From Cyanobacteria bacterium M_DeepCast_100m_m1_067 (GTDB taxonomy: Bacteria > Cyanobacteriota > Cyanobacteriia > PCC-6307 > Cyanobiaceae): 40,496 bases of DNA. Location of the stretch: assembly GCA_016882385.1 (NCBI GenBank), contig VGQC01000004.1, positions 1 to 40,496 of the forward strand. Direction: 5' to 3'. The position numbers and the translations under genes were made by a program. The notes beneath the pieces were generated by a model. It did not search any database, had not been told where the DNA came from, and worked only from the letters and a program-made list of their open reading frames with translations. Positions 6,250 through 16,482 of the stretch are shown here, in pieces; the first letter of the stretch is position 1, and each line of letters starts with the position of its first letter.

Positions 6250-6880
6250 GGGCATCGATGCGGGCCAGCAGTCCGCGCACCGACTCCTCCGGGCTGATCC
6301 CCTGGGGGTTGAAGTTGATCATGCGGGTGCGCACCAGGCCGGGGTGCAGGATCGCCACAGCGATGCCGCGGGGCTTGAGGTCGATCGCCAGCGATGTGCC
6401 GGCCATGTTCAACGCCACCTTCGACATCCGGTAGCCGTAGGAGCCGCCGGAGGTGTTGTCGTCGATGGATCCCATGCGGCTGGTCATCAGGATCAGCTTG
6501 GATCCCGCATGCAACTGGGGCAGCAGCGCGTGGGTGAGCCGGAGGGGGGCCAGGGCATTCACCTCAAACTGGCGCCGCAGGCTGTCTGGATCCAGGTGCT
6601 CGAGGCTGGTGGCCTCCAGCACGCCGGCATTGAGAATCACCCCATCCAGCGGCAGGCCCGCCAGCCGTTCCACCAGATCGGCAACGGCGGCCTCACGGGT
6701 GAGGTCCACCCCCGCCTCGATGCGCACCCCCAGTGCCTCCAGCTCAGGCGAGGGGGTGCGGCAGACGGCGATCACCTGCTCCCCCCGCTCCTGCAGCTGG
6801 CGGCAGTACTCCAGGCCGATGCCCCGGTTGGCACCGGTGACGAGGAAGGTGTTCAAGGCAAAAGAGTCGCGTGGGCCCAC
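6191..6880 (-). CDS. Short-chain dehydrogenase/reductase, C-factor-like (229 aa)
   Basis: A classical SDR: the NAD(P)-binding TGANRGIG is at the N-terminus, then DGVILNAGVL, SKLILMTSRMGSI and the catalytic YRMSK (in GGSYGYRMSKVALNMAG). The C-terminal end SGSFWHANGERLPW is typical of the CsgA/C-factor-like SDR group. Substrate unknown. The frame begins with GTG at 6880, six bases after the stop of the SPFH gene; a TTG at 6856, nearer the nucleotide-binding strand, is possible. The two genes are probably one minus-strand transcript. Confidence 0.88.
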   Translation of the reverse strand: MGPRDSFALNTFLVTGANRGIGLEYCRQLQERGEQVIAVCRTPSPELEALGVRIEAGVDLTREAAVADLVERLAGLPLDGVILNAGVLEATSLEHLDPDSLRRQFEVNALAPLRLTHALLPQLHAGSKLILMTSRMGSIDDNTSGGSYGYRMSKVALNMAGTSLAIDLKPRGIAVAILHPGLVRTRMINFNPQGISPEESVRGLLARIDALTLENSGSFWHANGERLPW

Positions 6881-6886
6881 CCACGT

Positions 6887-7696
6887 TTAGCGGCGTCCGT
6901 TGACGATCACCGCGTTGCCAGAACCGCCAGCGGAGCCGGGCAGCGCCGGCACCACGGAGGTCTGGCCATCCCACTTGTCGAGGAAGAGCTTGTAGAGCAC
7001 CTGGTCATCGAGGCTGGTGTTCAGCGTCTCGTAGCGCTTGGCTTCCTGTTCGGCGATCAGCACTTCGGTTTGGGCCCGCAGCAGCTGCTGCTCGGCGATC
7101 TGTTTCTGCTCGATGGCGGCGCGGTATTCCTCGGCGATCTGCAGGCCGGTCAGGTCGAGGCCCTGCACCGTCACGTAGTCGAACTTGCGCAGCTCCTCCG
7201 CCACCTTCTCCTGCACGAGCTCGGAAATGGAGTTCCACTCCGTGGCAATGGTGACCAGCTCGTATTGCGAGAACACGGATTTCAGCGCCTTGAGCAGGGA
7301 GGGCTGAATCACCCGGGGATAGATCTGCTGGTCATCGGTGGCAATCGTTTCGTAGATGCGTCCGGCTTCGGTCGGTTTCATCGCATACTTCACCGTCGCC
7401 GTGGCCTGGATCACCTGCAGATCCTTGGTCAGGGTGGAGAACTGCTCAGGTCGCACCTGGGTGCGCACGTCAAACAGCGACGTGTTCTGCACCAGCGGTG
7501 CCTTGATGTTGGCGCCGGGATTGCGCGGAACACCAGTCACCTTGCCGAGGGTGGTGACCACGGCCACGTTGCCGGCCGGAACGATGAACACGGTCTGGCT
7601 CAGCAGAATCGCCAGCCCCACCACCACGGCGATGATCAGGCTGAAGGCTGCTCCCGGCCCATCTGGACTGGCGGCGGAGCGAAGGGGCGACTGCAT
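6887..7696 (-). CDS. SPFH/prohibitin family membrane protein (269 aa)
   Basis: An N-terminal helix (about residues 17-38, FSLIIAVVVGLAILLSQTVF) anchors an SPFH/band-7 domain: PAGNVAVVTTLGKVTGVPRN, then TSLFDVRTQVRP and LTKDLQVIQATATVKYA. A long Glu/Gln/Arg-rich coiled coil follows (AEEYRAAIEQKQIAEQQLLR, AQTEVLIAEQEAKRYE), ending in a Gly/Ser tail NAVIVNGRR. Prohibitin-like proteins form ring assemblies on membranes and are linked to quality control with FtsH-type proteases; that role here is inference. ATG 7696 is chosen; ATG 7774 would add a second hydrophobic stretch and cannot be excluded. Located upstream of the SDR gene on the same strand. Confidence 0.87.
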   Translation of the reverse strand: MQSPLRSAASPDGPGAAFSLIIAVVVGLAILLSQTVFIVPAGNVAVVTTLGKVTGVPRNPGANIKAPLVQNTSLFDVRTQVRPEQFSTLTKDLQVIQATATVKYAMKPTEAGRIYETIATDDQQIYPRVIQPSLLKALKSVFSQYELVTIATEWNSISELVQEKVAEELRKFDYVTVQGLDLTGLQIAEEYRAAIEQKQIAEQQLLRAQTEVLIAEQEAKRYETLNTSLDDQVLYKLFLDKWDGQTSVVPALPGSAGGSGNAVIVNGRR

Positions 7697-7751
7697 CAGG
7701 AGAACCGGGACAATCAACAACCCTAGGAACGGTCGTTGATGAACCAACGGC

Positions 7752-8126
7752 TCACAAGCTGGTAGCGCTTTCATCGCCCACCTGGGGAGGCGCGCCGCCG
7801 CATTCGACCACCAGGTGGGCACTCGAGGCTCCACGGATCGTCACCCCCATCGGTGGGCTCAGACCGGCTGGGTCAACGTCCTGGTCTCCCAGGGCCAGCA
7901 GGGCCCTGTGTTCATCGATCGTTGTCTCGGCTGGGCGCGGCAGCGGCGGCTGCGTCGCGAAGCTCGTGCACCGGCGCTCTCCCCAGGGCTGGCTGGGTTT
8001 CCGCTTGGCCTCGATCACCTCGGCCACCAGGGTGATGGCGTCGGTGTGCAGGCCTGGATCTCCGCCCGCGGCCAGCCAGGGGAGATTGGCGGAGTTGCCG
8101 CCTGAGCACCAGGAAAGCCGCCACAT
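7752..8126 (-). pseudogene. 3' fragment of a COG3457-type amino-acid racemase gene
   Basis: This frame reads SGGNSANLPWLAAGG, then TDAITLVAEVIEAKRKPSQP, then RALLALGDQDVDPAGL and IRGASSAHLVVE. These are the consecutive C-terminal blocks of the PLP-dependent alanine/ornithine racemase-like family (COG3457), as I remember it. Between the first two blocks the family's RIGEAILLG segment is missing, and the last ~25 residues are replaced by DESATSL and a stop. The barrel with the PLP lysine is absent. So it is a decayed, internally deleted fragment. It begins within the coding sequence of the truncated GAF gene but in another frame, with racemase similarity starting near 8105. Confidence 0.65.
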
Positions 8127-8733
8127 CGCGCAAAGCCTGGTCGGAGGCCGCCTGGCCCCAGCGATGCCGCACCTGGCTGAAGTGGTCGAGCTGCAAAGCC
8201 AGCAGGGCCAGGGGCTGACCGCTCAGACGGGCGCGACCGATCTCCGGCTCCGCTTGCACCAGAAAGCTGCTTCGCTGCACAAAGCCGCTGATCGGATGCA
8301 CGATCGCTTGGCGGCGCAGCTCGAGTTCTCTGGACAACAGTAGGGCCAGGTCCTCCAGCAAGCGCACCTGGTTGCCACTGAAATGGCGAGGCAAGCGATC
8401 GATGACGCAGAGCGTGCCAAGGTTGTGACCGTTGCGGCTCTGCAAGGGTGCGCCCGCGTAGAAGCAGATCTTCGGGTCATGGATGACGAGGGGGTTGGTG
8501 CAGAAGCGTGGGTCCTGGTGTGCATCCGGCACCACCATGGTTTCGTCGCTGGCAATGGTGTGGGCGCAAAAGGCCATCTCCGGCGGCGTTTCGGTGGTGT
8601 CCAGGCCGTGATGGGACAGAAACCACTGGCGGTCGCCATCCACCAAGGAGATCAGGGCGATCGGTGTTTCCAGCACGGTGGAGGTCAACCGCACCAGCCG
8701 CTCTAAATATGCGTCGCCGGGATGATTCAGCAC
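7912..8733 (-). pseudogene. GAF-domain signalling gene truncated in a GGDEF-like domain
   Basis: A clear GAF domain: ETPIALISLVDGDRQWFLSH, AFCAHTIASDETMVVPDA, DPKICFYAGAPLQSRNGHNL and GTLCVIDRLPRHFS. A linker helix follows, then the start of a GGDEF (diguanylate cyclase) domain: LALLALQLDHFSQVRHRWGQ with SDQALRDVAAFL. The sequence then loses similarity at about 8105, before the GG(D/E)EF motif. The remaining frame to 7912 is an Arg/Ala-rich shadow. Coding similarity also extends upstream of the GTG at 8733 to about 8826 (PIPAHEALRQRDLERIG) with no usable start codon. Both ends are therefore damaged. It may still yield a GAF-only protein, but cyclase activity is impossible. Confidence 0.65.
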
Positions 8734-8878
8734 CCCGATGCGTTCCAGGTCCCGTTGCCGCAGCGCTTCGTGCGCGGGAATCGGACAGTCGGGATACGGT
8801 GTAACCGCGTGCCGAGGATCTCCAGCCTAGGAAGGTTGATCTCGCCATGATTGAGGGATCCCGAATGGCTGCGATCCC

Positions 8879-9199
8879 ATGTCCCTCTCTCAGGAAGCCT
8901 GCATCCCCTGCACCGAAGGTGCTCCCACCCTCAGCGACACCGAGCTTGCCGCCCTGCTGCTGGAGCTGCCGGGTTGGGAGGTGATCGAGGCGCACCACCT
9001 GCACAAGGCCTGGACCTTTCCCGATTTTCAGCAGGCCCTCGATTGGGTGAACCGTGCTGGCGCGATCTGCGAGGCCGAGGGCCATCACGCCGAGTTCACT
9101 CTGGGCTGGGGCCACGCTGAAGCGCTGGTGTACACCCACAAGGTGGATGGACTCACCCGCGCCGATGCGGTGCTCGCAGCCAAGTTGGATCAGGCCTAG
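8879..9199 (+). CDS. Pterin-4a-carbinolamine dehydratase family protein (106 aa)
   Basis: The 106-residue product matches the PCD/DCoH family. It has SDTELAALLLELPGWEVIEA, a helix (FPDFQQALDWVNRAGAICEA), then the active-site block EGHHAEFTLGWGHAEALVYT and THKVDGLTRADAVLAAKLDQ. The paired histidines and the later THK motif are where catalytic residues lie in characterised dehydratases. The enzyme recycles 4a-hydroxy-tetrahydropterin. Its role in cyanobacteria without phenylalanine hydroxylase is not settled. The N-terminus (EACIPCTEG) has the CxxC-type start seen in this subgroup. ATG 8879 has no clear ribosome binding site. A tandem repeat follows at its stop codon. Confidence 0.87.
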   Translation: MSLSQEACIPCTEGAPTLSDTELAALLLELPGWEVIEAHHLHKAWTFPDFQQALDWVNRAGAICEAEGHHAEFTLGWGHAEALVYTHKVDGLTRADAVLAAKLDQA

Positions 9200-9239
9200 G
9201 TCGAGGTGCTCAGGTCGAGGTGCTCAAGTCGAGGTGCTG
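9198..9239 (+). repeat. Three tandem 14-bp repeats after the pterin dehydratase stop
   Basis: AGGTCGAGGTGCTC is repeated exactly at 9198-9211 and 9212-9225, then with two changes at 9226-9239. The array starts inside the TAG stop codon of the pterin dehydratase gene. It is a small head-to-tail repeat, probably from replication slippage, with no sign of an extended reading frame. Confidence 0.85.
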
Positions 9240-9352
9240 GCACTTAGACCGGTTGGGCGGCGTTCTTCACATAATCTTCCGTAGAGAACCTGCTGCTCCA
9301 GCCTCGATCTGCTCCAAATCTCCATAGGGTCCGCAAAACGTGTAGTTCCGTC

Positions 9353-9529
9353 ATGGCTTCCCGGGAGGAGCTCCACTCCAGCGGTGATCTGTTTGAGCCC
9401 CGCAGCTTGGAGTGGCAAGACAACGGTGAGCTGGCTGCCAGCGAAGTCTTTGAGCTGGTCAAGCGTTTGCGGGCGGTGGAATCTGGCGAGCACGTCAACG
9501 AGTTGTGGCGGCTCAGCCAGAAGCCCTGA
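9353..9529 (+). CDS. Small conserved hypothetical protein (58 aa)
   Basis: A 58-residue frame begins MASREELHSSGDLFEPRSLE and continues ASEVFELVKRLRAVESGEHV to LWRLSQKP. It is acidic, soluble and mostly helical by appearance, with no cysteine and no membrane segment. The frame is the most protein-like on either strand here, and the composition resembles small conserved picocyanobacterial proteins, but no domain is known to me. A CATAAT hexamer at 9270-9275 might be a -10 element, without a well-placed -35. Function unknown. Confidence 0.6.
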   Translation: MASREELHSSGDLFEPRSLEWQDNGELAASEVFELVKRLRAVESGEHVNELWRLSQKP

Positions 9530-9610
9530 ACCCAACATTGCAGCGCCCGCGCTGCAGATTTGCGTGCATTGAACACCGCCAGATCGCATCAAACTGATGA
9601 CAGCGATGGA

Positions 9611-9616
9611 AGGAGG
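9611..9616 (+). promoter_or_regulatory. Perfect Shine-Dalgarno AGGAGG before a non-ATG start
   Basis: AGGAGG lies 2 nt before GTG 9619 and 5 nt before TTG 9622. An ATG at 9617 is out of frame and leads to no plausible product. The site supports initiation at GTG or TTG. It is unusual in this window, where most genes lack a clear Shine-Dalgarno sequence. Confidence 0.6.
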
Positions 9617-9618
9617 AT

Positions 9619-9834
9619 GTGTTGTTTCTCAAATTGCATGATGCAAACGACGAGAGCCTGGTGGAGGTGCTCGATCTGAAGCACCTGATGGATCCGTTTG
9701 TCGCCGATGTGCTGGTGCGTCTCCATGCCGGGGAGGAGCTTCAGGAACCGGGTCCCGTTCGGAAGGATCATCTGGTCTTTCCCTCCGGGGAGGTGCTGCC
9801 CCGCTGCTGGTTGCAGCTCAACGGCCAGGCCTGA
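9619..9834 (+). CDS. Small conserved hypothetical protein (71 aa)
   Basis: The frame encodes FLKLHDANDESLVEVLDLKH, then LMDPFVADVLVRLHAGEELQ, and ends FPSGEVLPRCWLQLNGQA. It resembles a small conserved Synechococcus protein of unknown function that has an LxDPF...HAGEELQ...FPSGExLPRCW pattern (from memory). A strong AGGAGG at 9611-9616 decides the start region: GTG 9619 is very close to it, while TTG 9622 has better spacing, so the true start may be either. No membrane segment. Function unknown. Confidence 0.65.
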   Translation: MLFLKLHDANDESLVEVLDLKHLMDPFVADVLVRLHAGEELQEPGPVRKDHLVFPSGEVLPRCWLQLNGQA

Positions 9835-10029
9835 GGCCTTCCGCCTTTGGGGGAGGGCGCCATCGTGTTGGCCTGGTTTGCTCCCGCTGACAGCAAAGCC
9901 CCGCTGATCCCCTGGCCCGCTGCTCCCGGATCGTGATCTGCTGATACGCCCGACCAAAAGGATGGAAGACCGACAAAATTGCCGCACCTCTGATCGATAT
10001 GCGCAGTGGCGTGCTCCTCAGGTTTTCCG

Positions 10030-11118
10030 ATGTCCGGTAACAACCTTGATGCGAGCGACCTCACCCTGCGGCAGTTGCGCCACCTGGCCAGCAACCTCGG
10101 CATCGGGCGCTACAGCCGCATGCTCAAGGAGCAGCTGCTGCGAGCGATCGAGCGTCAGGCGCCCTCTCCCGGCGAGCCTGGGCAGGGCCCGGCTGATCTC
10201 CGCGCCCTGGAGGCGGGCATGGCTCCGGCCCCTCGGCCGGAAGCCCAGACCTCGGTGGTCTTTCTGCCGCGTGATCCTCAATGGGCCTATGTGTTCTGGG
10301 AGCTGTCTGATTCCGATCGGCGTCAGGCGATGGCCGACGGAGCCAATCAGTTGGTGTTGCGCATCGCCGATGTCACCGGCCTGGGCGATGGAGGCACCCA
10401 TCCCCACACCATGCAGGAAGTGGTGGTCAACAGCCATGCCACCGAGTGGTACCTGCCGGTTCCCCTGAGTGACCGTGCCTACCGGGTTGAACTGGGGTAT
10501 CGGGATGCGGGGGGTGGTTGGCGCTCGTTGGCGTATTCCGCCGTGGCCCACGTGCCCTCGCTCCATCCCAGCGAGCTGATCCTGGATCAATTCGTGCCTT
10601 TCACCCTTGAGGCTCCGGTGACGGAGGCAGCCGCTGCGCCGCTGCTGTCCGAGGCCGCGCCGGGAATTCACGAACGCGTTTACCAGGTGGCCACCTCCAC
10701 CTGGCGGGCGACGGGCCGCGGTTCTGAGGCCTTCCATGAGATGGATGCTTTCGCTGATTCCAGCCAGGGGCTCAACGCCTCCGGTGCTGGTGTTTGGGCC
10801 AGCGGCCGCACTGCATCGGGTGCCGGTGGGGTGGCCTCACGCCAGCGCTCCTTCTGGCTGGTTGCCGATGCCGAATTGATCGTCTACGGCGCTACCGATC
10901 CCTCGGCCACCCTGCGCATCGGCGAGGAGTTGGTGCCCCTCGCCGAAGACGGCACCTTCCGCATCCAGGTGCCGTTCCGCGATGGACAGCAGCTGTATCC
11001 GATCACGGCGGTGGCGGCCGATGGCGAACAGCGCCGCCACATCACCCTCGACTTCAGCCGCTCCACCCCCGACGCCAACGTCAACACGGTGGAGGACGCG
11101 GTCGCCGAGTGGTTCTGA
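10030..11118 (+). CDS. DUF4912 domain protein with SAP/Rho-N-like N-terminus (362 aa)
   Basis: The N-terminus (LTLRQLRHLASNLGIGRYSR, MLKEQLLRAI) looks like a Rho-N/SAP helix-turn-helix that may bind nucleic acid. A DUF4912 region follows (TSVVFLPRDPQWAYVFWELS, QLVLRIADVTG, EWYLPVPLSDRAYRVELGY), the cyanobacterial family with an Ig-like beta fold. A variable Ala/Ser/Gly-rich stretch leads to a second beta-rich part (FWLVADAELIVYGATDPSAT, then FRIQVPFRDGQQLYPITAVA). Function unknown; cytosolic by appearance. ATG 10030 is preferred over an upstream frame extension at 10006. Its stop is six bases from the stop of the convergent leuS gene. Confidence 0.85.
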   Translation: MSGNNLDASDLTLRQLRHLASNLGIGRYSRMLKEQLLRAIERQAPSPGEPGQGPADLRALEAGMAPAPRPEAQTSVVFLPRDPQWAYVFWELSDSDRRQAMADGANQLVLRIADVTGLGDGGTHPHTMQEVVVNSHATEWYLPVPLSDRAYRVELGYRDAGGGWRSLAYSAVAHVPSLHPSELILDQFVPFTLEAPVTEAAAAPLLSEAAPGIHERVYQVATSTWRATGRGSEAFHEMDAFADSSQGLNASGAGVWASGRTASGAGGVASRQRSFWLVADAELIVYGATDPSATLRIGEELVPLAEDGTFRIQVPFRDGQQLYPITAVAADGEQRRHITLDFSRSTPDANVNTVEDAVAEWF

Positions 11119-11123
11119 GGCCC

Positions 11124-13730
<2,607 letters not shown>

Positions 13731-13789
13731 AGCAGCCAGGCCTGGTTCAGAGCTGTGATCGTGCCACAGCCCAGTTGGTCAGAGCAGGC

Positions 13790-14029
13790 TCAGCCCAGGG
13801 CGCGGATCGTGCAGGCTGCAGCGCGGTTGATCAAGGTGAGGGGACGCCCTTCCGCCTGGCTGAGGGCGAGATAGGCAACGTCCTGCCAGTGCAGGGTTCC
13901 CTCCAGTTCACCGACACCCATCACCTGAACGGCCACGGGAGTTTTGTGGCGGATCAGATCCTGCAGATGGCGAATGCTCGGCTGGGAGGTATCGAGAGCC
14001 GTCGAGCGCTTCTCGAAAAAGCTCTGCAT
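13790..14029 (-). CDS. hfq: Cyanobacterial Hfq-like RNA chaperone (79 aa)
   Basis: The product begins with a variable tail, then QPSIRHLQDLIRHKTPVAVQ and GELEGTLHWQDVAYLAL. This matches the divergent Sm-fold Hfq of cyanobacteria: a PSIRxLQxLI helix, then strands with LxGxLxWQD. In cyanobacteria Hfq acts mainly with the type IV pilus base protein PilB1 and affects motility, rather than acting as a typical sRNA matchmaker; applying that here is inference. The usual Sm2 motif is weakly conserved. The start ATG 14029 lies only about 5 nt from the start of divergent dapF, so both promoters must overlap coding sequence. Confidence 0.85.
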   Translation of the reverse strand: MQSFFEKRSTALDTSQPSIRHLQDLIRHKTPVAVQVMGVGELEGTLHWQDVAYLALSQAEGRPLTLINRAAACTIRALG

Positions 14030-14034
14030 AGGAT

Positions 14035-15207
14035 TTGGTGGTGCCTGCCTTTGCCCCCATCGTGCTCCAGTTCAGCAAATATCAAGGTCTGGGAAACGAT
14101 TTCCTCATGCTCGATGCCCGGGGGGCGGGCAGCAGCGACAGCGATCTGGGCCTCACTCCTGAGCGGATTCAACGCCTGTGCGACCGCCGCTTTGGCGTGG
14201 GCGGTGACGGGGTCATCCTGGCCCTGCCACCCCGGGAGGGTGGAGAACTGCGCATGCGGATCTTCAATGCCGATGGCAGCGAACCTGAGATGTGCGGCAA
14301 TGGCATCCGCTGCCTGGCTCGCTTCCTGGCCGACAGCGACGGGGATGCCCCGGGCCGGCAGTGGCAGATTGAAACCCTGGCCGGTCGCATCGTTCCCGAG
14401 CTCTGCGCCGACGGCACCATCCGCGTTGACATGGGCGCCCCCTTCCTCGAGCCCGCTGCCATCCCCACCACCCTGCCGCTTGGGGAGGCCGGGGTCGCCC
14501 AGGGGAGCCTGGAGGTTGGGGGTGAAACCTTCGCGGTGGGAGCGGCAGGCATGGGCAATCCCCATGTGGTGATTCCCGTGGACGATGTTGCGGCGGTCGA
14601 TCTCGAGCGTTATGGCGCCGCCTTGGAGGTGCATCCGGCCTTCCCCGCCCGCACCAACGTGCACTTCGTGCAGGCCCTCAGCCCCACCCATCTGGTGATG
14701 CGGGTGTGGGAGCGGGGTGCTGGGCCGACCCTGGCCTGTGGCACCGGTGCCTGCGCCACCTTGGTGGTGGCCCATCGGCTCGGCTTAGCGGAGCGCCGCG
14801 CCCGCCTGGATCTCCCTGGCGGACCTTTGGAGATTGCCTGGGACGCCACCAGCGATCACGTGTTCATGACCGGTCCGGCGGTGGCGGTGTTCGACGGTGT
14901 GGTGACCCCGGAGCTCTGGGGCGAGGAGCCTGCTGCCAGTGCTGCAGAGGCCACCACCGCAGCGCCCACCACCGCAGCCACCGTTCCAGCACCCACCCCA
15001 GCAGCTACCCCAGCAGACATCGACTGCGCCACAGCCTGCGTCAACGGTTGCGTTCGCCCCGAGGCCTGTCCCTCGGCGGAGGCGCGGGCTCGCGTGGCGG
15101 ACCTGCTCAGCAGCAGTTCCCTCGACGACCTTGTTGCCCTGGCCACCAACTCCCTGGAGTCGCGGACGCGAGCGCGCGTGGAGCGGGACAGCGGCTTGTT
15201 CCGTTAG
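14035..15207 (+). CDS. dapF: Diaminopimelate epimerase with Cys-containing C-terminal extension (390 aa)
   Basis: DapF interconverts LL- and meso-diaminopimelate for lysine and peptidoglycan. The two catalytic cysteines are present: EMCGNGIRC (Cys87) and ACGTGACAT (Cys235). FSKYQGLGNDFLMLD starts the fold, and GVGGDGVIL and GMGNPHVVI are also conserved. The normal enzyme ends near residue 290. About 100 extra residues follow: an Ala/Thr/Pro linker, then DCATACVNGCVRPEACPS (spacing C-x3-C-x3-C-x5-C), then a helical tail ending SGLFR. This tail resembles separate short cyanobacterial proteins that I recall only loosely. The start is a TTG/GTG/GTG cluster at 14035-14043, so the exact start is uncertain. 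Confidence 0.95.
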   Translation: MVVPAFAPIVLQFSKYQGLGNDFLMLDARGAGSSDSDLGLTPERIQRLCDRRFGVGGDGVILALPPREGGELRMRIFNADGSEPEMCGNGIRCLARFLADSDGDAPGRQWQIETLAGRIVPELCADGTIRVDMGAPFLEPAAIPTTLPLGEAGVAQGSLEVGGETFAVGAAGMGNPHVVIPVDDVAAVDLERYGAALEVHPAFPARTNVHFVQALSPTHLVMRVWERGAGPTLACGTGACATLVVAHRLGLAERRARLDLPGGPLEIAWDATSDHVFMTGPAVAVFDGVVTPELWGEEPAASAAEATTAAPTTAATVPAPTPAATPADIDCATACVNGCVRPEACPSAEARARVADLLSSSSLDDLVALATNSLESRTRARVERDSGLFR

Positions 15208-15211
15208 GCCC

Positions 15212-16435
15212 TTGGCTGCCTCCGCACCGGCTGCCTTCGCACCGCTCTATCTCGATGCCTGCGCCACCACCCCGCCGGCGCCTGAGGTACTCGAGGTTAT
15301 GGCCGCGGTGCAGGCTGAGGCCTGGGCCAACCCCTCGAGCCTGCATGGTTTTGGGCTGGCGGCCGCCGAGCAGCTGGAGCGCAGCCGTTGGCGCCTCGGC
15401 GAGCTGCTCGGCTGCGCCGCCAGTCAGCTGGTGTTCACCTCGGGGGGCACCGAATCGATCCACACCGCCCTGCTCGGGGTCGCCGGGCAGGGGTCTCCAG
15501 GACGTCTGTTGATCTCCGCGGTCGAACACCCGGCCACCCTGGCCGCAGCGGTGCAGGTGCAACGGCTCGGCTGGCAGGTGGAGATCCTGCCGGTGGACCA
15601 CCTGGGGGTGGTGGATCTCGAGGCCCTCGATCGCTTGCTGGTGCCTCCCACGCGGCTGGTGTCGTTGATCTGGGGCCAGAGCGAAGTGGGCACGATCCAG
15701 CCGATCGAAACGATCGGGGCCCGCTGCCGCGAGGCCGGCGTGTTGTTGCACGTGGATGCGGTGCAGGTGCTGGGCCACCGGCCGTTGGCCTTCGATGCCC
15801 TGCCGATCGATCTGCTCAGCCTGGCGGCCCACAAGCTGCAGGGGCCCCGGGGCGTTGGCGCCCTGTTGGTACGCCAAGGCGTGTCGCTATCCCCCTTCAT
15901 CGGCGGGGGCGGCCAGGAAGCAGGGCGGCGGGGTGGCACCGAGCCGGTGGCCCTGGTGGCGGGGCTCACCCGTGCCCTGGAGCTCTGTCAGGCTCGCCTG
16001 GGGTCCCACGGGGGGCAGGATCCCATCGCCGATCTGCGCGATGGTCTGCTGGCCCGTGTCTTGGAACTGGAGGGGGTGTGCCTCAGCGGCCCCGATCCCC
16101 GCCACGCCGCCGATCCGCCCCGTCTGCCCCACCATCTCAGCCTGTTGGTGGCCAACCCATGCGGCACGCCCCTGTCGGGCCGAGGGCTTGTGCAGGCCCT
16201 CTGGCAGCAGGGGTATGCGGTGAGCAGTGGATCGGCTTGCAGCAGTGGGCGCGCTGCCGAAGGGGGGCTGGCTCCCAGTCCGATCCTGCAGGCCATGGGC
16301 TATGCCGATGCCGAGGCCGCCAGTGGTGTGCGCCTGAGCCTGGGGCCCTGGCTCACCGCCGCCGATCTGGAGGGGGTTCCCGCGGCGCTTGAGCAAGCCC
16401 GGGTGCGGCTGCAGGCCGTACTCTCAGCACGCTGA
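15212..16435 (+). CDS. Cysteine desulfurase (NifS/IscS-like, 407 aa)
   Basis: PLP-dependent enzyme that removes sulfur from cysteine for Fe-S cluster and cofactor assembly. Motifs in order: LYLDACATTPPAPEVLEVM, WANPSSLHGFGLAA, FTSGGTESIHTALLG, SAVEHPATLAA, HVDAVQVLGHRPL, the PLP lysine in SLAAHKLQGPRGVGAL (Lys208), and the active-site loop SSGSACSSGRAAEGG (Cys343). This is a class I NifS-type layout. A TTG at 15212, four bases after the dapF stop, gives the usual start just before the first conserved strand; no ATG is available nearby. It is likely co-transcribed with dapF. Confidence 0.93.
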   Translation: MAASAPAAFAPLYLDACATTPPAPEVLEVMAAVQAEAWANPSSLHGFGLAAAEQLERSRWRLGELLGCAASQLVFTSGGTESIHTALLGVAGQGSPGRLLISAVEHPATLAAAVQVQRLGWQVEILPVDHLGVVDLEALDRLLVPPTRLVSLIWGQSEVGTIQPIETIGARCREAGVLLHVDAVQVLGHRPLAFDALPIDLLSLAAHKLQGPRGVGALLVRQGVSLSPFIGGGGQEAGRRGGTEPVALVAGLTRALELCQARLGSHGGQDPIADLRDGLLARVLELEGVCLSGPDPRHAADPPRLPHHLSLLVANPCGTPLSGRGLVQALWQQGYAVSSGSACSSGRAAEGGLAPSPILQAMGYADAEAASGVRLSLGPWLTAADLEGVPAALEQARVRLQAVLSAR

Positions 16436-16482
16436 CGCCTTGGTCAGGGAGCCCTTAGGGTCGGCCGACCCGTGCTGGCTTG

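Noticed and set aside
6218-7726. 502-residue plus-strand frame
   Set aside because: It runs opposite two well-supported genes (SDR and SPFH protein) and has shadow composition.
9835-10029. 195-nt gap before the DUF4912 gene
   Set aside because: No credible small gene, hairpin with T run or promoter pair was found. An ATG at 9963 opens only a short non-protein-like frame.
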